Assembly (NCBI RefSeq): GCF_001544455.2
Contig: NZ_FCOC02000031.1
Location: forward strand, 1-61,330
Direction: 5' to 3'
Source: Caballeronia sordidicola
Lineage (GTDB): Bacteria > Pseudomonadota > Gammaproteobacteria > Burkholderiales > Burkholderiaceae
DNA: 61,330 nucleotides
In this document: positions 54,908 through 61,330 of the stretch, in pieces
Position numbering within the stretch: the first letter of the stretch is position 1
Layout of the letters: every line of letters begins with the position of its first letter
Made by a program: the position numbers and the translations under genes
The notes under the pieces: generated by a model
What the model was told of the DNA's origin: nothing
Seen by the model: the letters and a program-made list of their open reading frames with translations, nothing else
The model's database searches: none

Positions 54908-56701
54908 GTGACTGAACCGAGGCGCAACTTTCTGACGAGAATCTCCACGACTGCCGGCGTCGCTATTGCGAGTTATTTCGCGGCCGTGCCAGCAGCAGCG
55001 GCAAAAGAGTGTGTGCCAGATTGTGAAGCAAGCGTGCTTGACTTCATGGCGCCAGACATGCGCGACGATGCACGCCGGGGAACGCCATCGCTCGACCACA
55101 GCGTTGCAATACAAAAAGCGTTCGGCAGCGGCGTGGCAATCATCAATGTACCTGGCGGCTACGTATTCCAGCTCAGGCATCCGCTCAAAATTGGCAAAAA
55201 ATTGCGCGTGCAGGGCGGCGGCGAGTTGCGCTTTACTGCCGGCATTGCCACTGATGCCGCAATTACGGTGACGGCGGACGCATGTGAATTCGATGGAATT
55301 CTTCTCACCAACTGGAACTTGCTTCAATCGAATACGGGCGCTAGAAACGTCGGCATCATGTTTCGCGCAAGCGCAGGAACCGTGACGCGTTCGACGATTC
55401 GTCAATTCCAGAACGGAATTCAGGTGGAGTCAACTGGCGAGTATCACGACTTCATCATCTCCAACAACAGGATTCTGGATTGCATTGGCGCAGGTGGCGG
55501 GCCATTGCAAACCTCAAGCTATGGCGAGGACCGCGGGGATGGGATCACGGTCTGGGGCTGCGCCGCTACTATTGTCGGTAATCTCGTGACGGCCAAGGTT
55601 GGTCAAGACTGCCGCATAGGCATCCATCTCGAAGGGCTTGCCGACTATCATGCTGAGTCGTTCCCCCTACAGGACAATATGTGTACTGTGGTCGGTAACG
55701 TTGTACGCGGATCGTTTCGGCGCAGCATCGTTTCCGAAAACGTCAACAATTCGACGATCACGGGCAATACCGTGGAAGGCGCGAAATGGTGGGGCATCGC
55801 CATCATTCGCTCGCTCGCCTGCTCGGTCACCGGTAACACGGTGATCATTGATCGCGCGGCAACCGATGGTACCGGGTCGTCCTGGGAGCCGATTCACGCG
55901 GGCATCGCTGTTTATGGTGGAGCGGTGCAATGTGTCATATCGGGCAATACCATCGATCTCACGCGCGGTCACGCACAAGCGGCGATCTCCCTGCAGGGAT
56001 CGGACATTGACTCGGCCGTGGCCGTCAAACAGCGGGCGACGACCGACGGCACCGCGCGGGTCACGCTAACGGCTGCCAACCCGGCGGTCCAACTCGGGCA
56101 ACTGATTACGGGCGCAGGCGTGCCCAACGCAACTTTCGTCATCAGTGTCTCCGCAAAAATGCTGGTTGCAAGCAATCCGATCGCAGCTGGCGCGCCGCTC
56201 CTTACATTCAAGTGGCATGAACGCGGGGAGGGTACTACCGTCACCAACAACAGCGTTCTGTGCAATGCCGCTGATGGCGCGGCCGGCATCCTGGCGCTTC
56301 ATCAAAATTCCCCGTCGATCCTTGGTAACAATCTGCGCTACATGGGAATGAATGGCATACATTGTTCCGACGTGTCCGATCCCGTTATCAACGGCAACAC
56401 TGTGGTCGGTCAGGCAAGCGTCAAGCACGGCATACATCTCGAATCGAATCCAAGCGGCGCCGTGATCGTCGGCAACGTCGTTGAAGGGTTCGACGGCCCC
56501 GGTGGAAGCGGCATTAAAGCGGTAAATCGTACGGGCGGCGTGGTCTCAGCCAATCTTATACGGCGGTGTGCAACCGCCATCAACCTCAACGGCTGCACCA
56601 GTATGTCGGCTAGTGGAAATAGTTCGATCGGCTGCGGCGACAGTTACACCGAAACTCACGGCACCGGGATGATCTTATCGAACAACGTCAGCGCTAATTG
56701 A
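54908..56701 (+). CDS. Tat-exported parallel beta-helix protein, possible glycan lyase/epimerase
   Basis: A roughly 597-residue secreted protein. The N-terminus holds a twin-arginine signal (EPRRNFLTRISTTAGVAIAS, then AAVPAAAA). After about residue 60, right-handed beta-helix rungs follow each other (e.g. DFIISNNRILDCIGAGG, CTVVGNVVRGSFRRSIVSEN, NSTITGNTVEGAKWWGIAII). The fold is shared by pectate lyases, alginate C5-epimerases and phage depolymerases. The GTG at 54908 is chosen because it starts just before the Tat motif. It probably acts on the exopolysaccharide outside the inner membrane. Confidence 0.75.
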   Translation: MTEPRRNFLTRISTTAGVAIASYFAAVPAAAAKECVPDCEASVLDFMAPDMRDDARRGTPSLDHSVAIQKAFGSGVAIINVPGGYVFQLRHPLKIGKKLRVQGGGELRFTAGIATDAAITVTADACEFDGILLTNWNLLQSNTGARNVGIMFRASAGTVTRSTIRQFQNGIQVESTGEYHDFIISNNRILDCIGAGGGPLQTSSYGEDRGDGITVWGCAATIVGNLVTAKVGQDCRIGIHLEGLADYHAESFPLQDNMCTVVGNVVRGSFRRSIVSENVNNSTITGNTVEGAKWWGIAIIRSLACSVTGNTVIIDRAATDGTGSSWEPIHAGIAVYGGAVQCVISGNTIDLTRGHAQAAISLQGSDIDSAVAVKQRATTDGTARVTLTAANPAVQLGQLITGAGVPNATFVISVSAKMLVASNPIAAGAPLLTFKWHERGEGTTVTNNSVLCNAADGAAGILALHQNSPSILGNNLRYMGMNGIHCSDVSDPVINGNTVVGQASVKHGIHLESNPSGAVIVGNVVEGFDGPGGSGIKAVNRTGGVVSANLIRRCATAINLNGCTSMSASGNSSIGCGDSYTETHGTGMILSNNVSAN

Positions 56702-56883
56702 TCGCTTGATTCGAATGATCAGGCAAACTAACTTTGAGCCGATTTGATCACCCGTGCATGCACGCGACGTTACGCAACGCACATAACTGCCAACAAACTC
56801 CGTGACAACTGAAAGCATTCCTTGAGATATTTGAAAGACACTTAAGACGAACTATTGCGCAAGCGACATCGCACGAGGTGCTT

Positions 56884-57687
56884 ATGGAACCTTCGCCAAA
56901 TCAAGTGTCGGACTGTGGATTAAGACGCGTAACGGATCAGGGACTCGATACATTGAGCCTCGAAATGGATGCGACCGGCGTTGGAACTCTTCGCAATGTT
57001 CTTTCGCCAGACGAAATCTATATGTCAAGCGCTTATGTTCAGCGTGAGCTGGACAAACATCAGCGCCAGATGTTCATTTATGCCGGGCATACCTGGCTTG
57101 ACGAGTCACCGCTTGCGGCATTCACCGACTCGCCTGACCTGCTGCGAATACTCGACGGGCTTTACCAACGCGGCACAGGGCGTCAAGCCGCGGAAAAAAT
57201 AATTGTCCCCGCTTTGCGAGTGCTATCGGGCGATCTTGGACTTAAGGCCTCGAACCTGTTCCACTATGACACTTATGTCGTTACCGCGCTGCTACCGCTC
57301 ACCATTCCGAACTGCCCGAACGAGCCGTGCGGCGATCTGGTGATGTACCCGAACCTGCGCAAGATCCGGTCGTCATCAATGGTCAACCTTGCCGAAAAGG
57401 CATTCATGCAGAACTCGTTGACGCGCAGGGCGCTCGCGTCCCCGGTCGTGCGGCGGACGTTCGGTGCACGCGTCGTACTGCTTCAGCCCGGCAACATGTA
57501 TTTCTTCTGGGGGATGCGATCGCTCCATGCGAACGAGGCGTGCCTGCCGCAGAGCGTCAGGTCAACGGTTCTGTTTCACTTTGTCAACCCGCACTCAGGC
57601 GGGATACTGGACAACTTTCGCGAGTGGGCTCACCACAGAAATTCTGCGCCATCCAAAGGCGGGTTTCAATCTATCTACAATCCATAG
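56884..57687 (+). CDS. PhyH-like putative Fe(II)/2-oxoglutarate oxygenase
   Basis: A 267-residue protein, unfamiliar overall, but with a candidate iron triad: His127 and Asp129 in LFHYDTYVVTAL, and His215 in GMRSLHANEACLP, followed by Arg226 in SVRSTVLFHFV, which could bind 2-oxoglutarate. The spacing fits a PhyH-type jelly-roll. There is no signal peptide. GAGGTG lies just before the ATG. In a polysaccharide locus it might modify a sugar precursor or lipid carrier; this is inference. Confidence 0.6.
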   Translation: MEPSPNQVSDCGLRRVTDQGLDTLSLEMDATGVGTLRNVLSPDEIYMSSAYVQRELDKHQRQMFIYAGHTWLDESPLAAFTDSPDLLRILDGLYQRGTGRQAAEKIIVPALRVLSGDLGLKASNLFHYDTYVVTALLPLTIPNCPNEPCGDLVMYPNLRKIRSSSMVNLAEKAFMQNSLTRRALASPVVRRTFGARVVLLQPGNMYFFWGMRSLHANEACLPQSVRSTVLFHFVNPHSGGILDNFREWAHHRNSAPSKGGFQSIYNP

Positions 57688-57951
57688 CAATGCGTCGAAT
57701 GGAGTTTGACTAATCGAGAGCCCCATGGGGCGAAGTAGATGACTTGCTTAATAACGTAAGGGGAGCAGCAACGTAAGGTCAGCAAAGAAATCCTTGTTCC
57801 TCGTTTTTGGAGAAGTGCTCATCAAGATGCTAAGTTATGTGCGCAAGTGCACATCAAGAGCGCTTCGGATTCGCATAAGATGAGATCAACATGATGAGCA
57901 TCACTATGCGGTATGCATCACGCTGAATGGCGTTTTTTGATGGTGTGAAAT

Positions 57952-58632
57952 TTGGTAATTCGTCACGCTCTTGCGGAGTACGATGCCTTGTTCCATCTGA
58001 AAATTTACGAGTACCCGGAAACCTCTCATTCGGGTTCTGCTCGTCTATGGTCCCGGCGCACCCTGCTGCGTAACGCCGCGGTGCTCGCAACGGCGACTGC
58101 ATGCCCCTCCTTGTATGCGCAGCATGGAACAATCGGTCTTGTTAGCCCACCAGCCCGTCTTGACGATACCTTCTTAATCGATCAGACCGGCAAGAAGCAG
58201 CTACTCAGCAGCTTCCTTCTCCAGCGCGTCACAGCAGTTCAAACTATTTACACGGGCTGCGGATCGGTTTGTCCCCTCCAAGGTGCGCTGTTCAGCGCGG
58301 TTCAAGAACGCCTGCCGCAGATCCACGGTCGCTACCCGGTCCAATTGCTGTCGATCGGAATCGATCCGCTTTCCGATTCGCCGTCCGCTCTCCATTATTG
58401 GCTCACGCGTTTTCAAGCTGGTCCGGCATGGAACGCGGCGACGCCTGCGTTGCAAGACGTCGATCAAATGCGCAAGACACTCTCGGGTAGTCAATTGCCG
58501 CTTGGGAACATAGCCGATCACGCTACACAGATCTATTGCTTCGATGCGAGCGCAAGACTTCGCTGGCGCAGCCCTGAGTTTCCGCGCGCGGACGACGTTA
58601 GGGATGTGCTGAGCGCGCTTGCGAATGGGTGA
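57952..58632 (+). CDS. SCO1/SenC-family copper chaperone
   Basis: A 226-residue thioredoxin-fold copper protein. The copper-binding CxxxC occurs in YTGCGSVCPLQGA, and the third ligand is probably the histidine in HATQIYCFDA. A twin-arginine-like signal (SRRTLLRNAAVLATATACPS) precedes the domain. It begins from a non-ATG codon: TTG at 57952 is the longest option and TTG at 57988 is also possible. Its stop overlaps an in-frame GTG of the following galactose oxidase frame. SCO proteins deliver copper to oxidases, so it probably metallates that enzyme. Confidence 0.82.
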   Translation: MVIRHALAEYDALFHLKIYEYPETSHSGSARLWSRRTLLRNAAVLATATACPSLYAQHGTIGLVSPPARLDDTFLIDQTGKKQLLSSFLLQRVTAVQTIYTGCGSVCPLQGALFSAVQERLPQIHGRYPVQLLSIGIDPLSDSPSALHYWLTRFQAGPAWNAATPALQDVDQMRKTLSGSQLPLGNIADHATQIYCFDASARLRWRSPEFPRADDVRDVLSALANG

Positions 58633-58655
58633 CTCAATTCAATGGAGGACAGATC

Positions 58656-60614
58656 GTGGCGCGAATCTGTTTCGTCGGGATAATCTTGCCGTCATTCCGC
58701 AGATGCGTGAATGCGCTGGTCTCCATTGTCTTTGCAGGGGTCCTTGTCACGCTTTCCAGCGCCGTCACGGCGCAAACCGTCGGGTCGATCTCCGTAAACG
58801 CCGCAACTTTGTGTGCGGACGTCGATTCGGCGTCGACCACGCCGGGCGCTGCGGTGAACTCATGGGGTTGCAGCGGCGGTGGCAATCAGCAGTGGCGACC
58901 TGTTGTCAATGGGAGTACGTACGAATTCGTCAACCAGAACAGCAGCCTGTGCATGGACGTTTCGGGTGAGAGCATGAACGCTGGTGGGGCGGTCATCCAA
59001 TGGACCTGCAATAATCAAAACAACCAGAATTTCACGCTGAAGCCGCAAGGTAACGGGTACGCGATCGTCGCGTCGCACAGTGGCTTGTGTCTGGCCGCAA
59101 TGAGCTTGACGGGCTGGAGTCAGCCGATCGAGCAGCAGGTATGCAACGGAAGCGCCGTGCAGACTTGGCAGTTGAGTGGCCTGAACGTAAAGACGCTGCC
59201 ATCGAAGTGGACGGCGCCGATCACGCTGCCAATGGTTCCAGCGGCAGCGGCGAATCTTCCCACTGGGAACGTGGTGGTCTGGTCCGCCGATATGCAGCTT
59301 GATTTCACTTCCGGGGAGATAACACCAGGAAAGACCTATACGGCAGTCTTTAATCCCACGGCAGGAACGTTCAAGCAAATGCTGGTGAGCAATACCGGGC
59401 ACGACATGTTCTGCCCCGGGATTGCGAATCTGCCGGATGGCCGCTTGCTTGTGAATGGCGGGTCGAGCAGTTCCAAGACGAGTCTTTACTCGGCGACAAC
59501 CGGTGCATGGTCCTCGGTCGATCTGATGAATATCCCGCGCGGTTACGAAGGCACGGTTACGCTCAGTAACGGAAGTGTATTCACGCTCGGAGGTTCGTGG
59601 AATGGGGGCGAAGGAGGGAAGAACGGCGAGACGTGGACCTCCGGTTCGGGCTGGAGATTGAACACCGCGATCCTTGCCGACTATATTCTCACGAATGACG
59701 CGGGCGGCATTTTCCGCGCGGACAATCACGCCTGGATGTTCGCGGTGTCCAACGGCCGGGTTTTCCACGCGGGACCGAGCGTAGCCATGCACTGGTTCGA
59801 CACAGCTGGTAACGGCACCGTAACGGATGCCGGCAAGCGGGCCAATGACACCGACGCAATGAATGGCAACGCGGTCATGTACGACATCGGCAAGATTCTC
59901 GCCGTGGGCGGTGCTCCGAGCTACGAGCAGGCTAACGCGACGTCGAATGCTACTTTGATTGATATCAGTACCGGCACGGCGGTTGCGACGGCGCTTCCTT
60001 CAATGGCCTACAAAAGGGCATTCAGCAGCAGCGTAGCGTTGCCCAATGGACAGGTTGTGGTGGTGGGCGGGCAGGCGTTCGCACAGCCTTTCTCGGACGA
60101 CACTGCGGTGCTGACGCCGGAGCTATGGGATCCGACGACGAAAGTCTTTTCACAACTCGCGCCTCAAGCTGTACCACGGACCTATCACAGCGTCGCATTG
60201 CTATTGCCAGACGGACGTGTGCTGAGCGGCGGTGGCGGATTATGCGGTGGTTGCGCAACGAATCACACCAACGTTGAAATACTGACCCCGCCTTATCTGC
60301 TAAATGCGGATGGGACCGCAGCAACGCGGCCAACTCTCAGCGCAGCGCCGGCCGACGCCACCCTCGGCACTTCGATTGCCGTAACGGCCAGTAGCGGCAT
60401 CAAGGCATTCGCGCTGATGCGGTTGTCGTCGAATACGCATGCTGTCAATAATGAACAACGGCGCGTGCCGGTAGCCTTCACTGTAGGCACGGGTGGTGAA
60501 TACCTGCTCAAGATTCCGTCCGATCCCGGTGTTGCAGTGCCAGGCTACTATATGCTTTTTGCCATGAACTCAAAGGGTGTGCCGAGCCTGTCCCTTACGC
60601 TGCGTCTGCACTGA
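58656..60614 (+). CDS. Galactose-oxidase-like radical copper oxidase with ricin-B lectin domain
   Basis: A 652-residue exported oxidase. A signal peptide (VNALVSIVFAGVLVTLSSAVTAQ) leads into a ricin-B lectin domain at about residues 40-165 with QQW, QNF and QTW repeats. A seven-bladed kelch domain and a C-terminal DUF1929 domain follow. All galactose oxidase active-site residues are visible: Cys253 and Tyr297 (the cross-linked cofactor pair, in HDMFCPGIA and RGYEGTV), Trp315 (GGSWNGG), Tyr510-His511 (RTYHSVALLLPDGRV) and His595 (SNTHAVNNEQRR). The GTG start at 58656 has GGAGG eight bases upstream. It would oxidise the C6 alcohol of galactose units to aldehyde, making H2O2. Confidence 0.9.
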   Translation: MARICFVGIILPSFRRCVNALVSIVFAGVLVTLSSAVTAQTVGSISVNAATLCADVDSASTTPGAAVNSWGCSGGGNQQWRPVVNGSTYEFVNQNSSLCMDVSGESMNAGGAVIQWTCNNQNNQNFTLKPQGNGYAIVASHSGLCLAAMSLTGWSQPIEQQVCNGSAVQTWQLSGLNVKTLPSKWTAPITLPMVPAAAANLPTGNVVVWSADMQLDFTSGEITPGKTYTAVFNPTAGTFKQMLVSNTGHDMFCPGIANLPDGRLLVNGGSSSSKTSLYSATTGAWSSVDLMNIPRGYEGTVTLSNGSVFTLGGSWNGGEGGKNGETWTSGSGWRLNTAILADYILTNDAGGIFRADNHAWMFAVSNGRVFHAGPSVAMHWFDTAGNGTVTDAGKRANDTDAMNGNAVMYDIGKILAVGGAPSYEQANATSNATLIDISTGTAVATALPSMAYKRAFSSSVALPNGQVVVVGGQAFAQPFSDDTAVLTPELWDPTTKVFSQLAPQAVPRTYHSVALLLPDGRVLSGGGGLCGGCATNHTNVEILTPPYLLNADGTAATRPTLSAAPADATLGTSIAVTASSGIKAFALMRLSSNTHAVNNEQRRVPVAFTVGTGGEYLLKIPSDPGVAVPGYYMLFAMNSKGVPSLSLTLRLH

Positions 60615-61054
60615 TGATCGGACAACGCTTCCTGTGTTTATCGGTCCGTGTAGCCATCAACGTGGCATTGATCACCATGGCCGGTCTGGCACGTGGCGAG
60701 CTCTCTTGCGCTTCGGACAACCTTGGGTGCGCGATCTTCTCCGGTGAGCACCCGGTTGCAGGGCACCTTCGTGGCGACAATCAGCTTCTGCCGTCCTGGA
60801 CTACACGATGCATTAACTGCCATTCTCAAACTTCCACAGGAACCGCCTTTGCACCACCGCTGACGACGAGTAACCTGCTTGATGCGAAGAGTCGTCGAGG
60901 AGGGCCGCCCAGCCGTTACGACTCGCAATCTTTTTGTCGCGCGGTCAGGGACGGCATTGATCCGGCGAATGTCTTACTGCGCAAAGCCATGCCCAACTAT
61001 CGAATATCAGAAAGCGAGTGTGCTGCGGTCTGGCGGTATGTGATGGCGCCGTAA
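60614..61054 (+). CDS. Secreted c-type cytochrome
   Basis: A 146-residue protein with an N-terminal signal (VAINVALITMAGLARGEL) and one haem-binding site CINCH. A C-terminal PNYRISESECAAVWRYV helix fits a mono-haem cytochrome c, with Met in KAMPNY as a likely axial ligand. It starts at the last base of the oxidase stop codon (TGATG), so the two are translationally coupled. It might carry electrons that re-oxidise or activate the copper radical cofactor. Confidence 0.82.
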   Translation: MIGQRFLCLSVRVAINVALITMAGLARGELSCASDNLGCAIFSGEHPVAGHLRGDNQLLPSWTTRCINCHSQTSTGTAFAPPLTTSNLLDAKSRRGGPPSRYDSQSFCRAVRDGIDPANVLLRKAMPNYRISESECAAVWRYVMAP

Positions 61055-61315
61055 TTGCTTTAGGAACGGCAATGCGTTCGCGCTGCTTAGTAATGTGCTT
61101 ATCATTCGCTTTAATCGATCTCACGAAGGTGTCAGGTTCCCGCCTATTGATTAAGGTAAGTTCGTCGGCCGCCCCGGTTATTGGTCCATCTCAACATTTA
61201 TGAATTTTACATAAGATAAATTATCAACTTTTTTACTGTAGGGGCAATATCCTAATGTCGTGTTTTGCTTCTGGTGCGATGCTGGGAGCTTCCGATCCAA
61301 CGATGGGAGCTCGCC

Positions 61316-61330
61316 ATGCAGCCTACCGAA
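61316..61330 (+). CDS. Start of a downstream gene (partial)
   Basis: An ATG at 61316 follows GGGAG at a good distance and encodes MQPTE up to the window edge. The preceding 260 bases are AT-rich without another gene. The product cannot be named. Confidence 0.35.

Noticed and set aside
57720..57731. Palindrome GCCCCATGGGGC after the PhyH-like gene
   Set aside because: It has no loop and no T-run, so it is not a terminator, and it is too short and isolated for me to claim as an operator.
1..61330. CRISPR arrays, tRNA or rRNA genes, insertion sequences, prophage or integrase genes
   Set aside because: I looked for regular repeats, cloverleaf-like segments, transposases and recombinases and found none I could support.

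Overview
The window looks like part of a chromosome of a soil or plant-associated member of the Burkholderiaceae, most likely Paraburkholderia or Caballeronia. This rests on high GC coding sequence, protein styles typical of that group (LacI, DeoR, IclR and GntR regulators beside MFS or ABC-type carriers, an RND pump with a NodT-type lipoprotein) and dense small catabolic operons. I saw no rRNA, tRNA, CRISPR array, insertion sequence or phage gene. Genus assignment is inference.

Region 1 (1-6.1 kb): the tail of an upstream gene with a clear terminator, a TPR/glycosyltransferase-like protein, an alpha/beta hydrolase, a chemoreceptor and a SnoaL-like protein.

Region 2 (6.1-14.2 kb): a minus-strand catabolic operon (cupin dioxygenase of the 2,4'-dihydroxyacetophenone dioxygenase type, two short-chain dehydrogenases, an MFS carrier). 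Next come a LacI regulator with twin operators in front of a ketose 3-epimerase and a small-molecule kinase, and a periplasmic sorbosone-dehydrogenase-like enzyme translationally coupled to a cytochrome c.

Region 3 (15.4-21.2 kb): a complete tripartite RND efflux system encoded by three overlapping genes.

Region 4 (21.2-30 kb): a trans-3-hydroxy-L-proline catabolic unit (GntR regulator, binding protein, dehydratase with a Cys/Thr active-site pair, pyrroline-2-carboxylate reductase) and a four-carbon sugar-acid unit (DeoR regulator, FAD oxidase, PdxA2, DUF1537 kinase).

Region 5 (30-43.5 kb): two operons for an unidentified acid used through a CoA thioester and/or hydroxylation. They hold MFS carriers, a MaoC hydratase, a CaiB CoA-transferase, a binding protein without a signal peptide, an acyl-CoA ligase, an IclR regulator with a visible promoter/operator, an FMN hydroxy-acid oxidase, a PhyH-type dioxygenase, a zinc alcohol dehydrogenase, a homoserine-acetyltransferase-like hydrolase and a GntR regulator with two helix-turn-helix domains.

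Region 6 (44.3-61.3 kb): an exopolysaccharide locus entered through an AT-rich gap. It has three glycosyltransferases (two are tandem paralogues), a Wzy-like polymerase, a Wzx flippase, a Wzc-type tyrosine kinase, a polysaccharide deacetylase, a Tat-exported beta-helix protein and a second PhyH-like protein. It ends in a tightly coupled trio: a SCO copper chaperone, a galactose oxidase with every catalytic residue intact behind a ricin-B lectin domain, and a cytochrome c. This trio is the most interesting item. It suggests a bacterial system that oxidises galactose residues of the cell's own secreted glycan.
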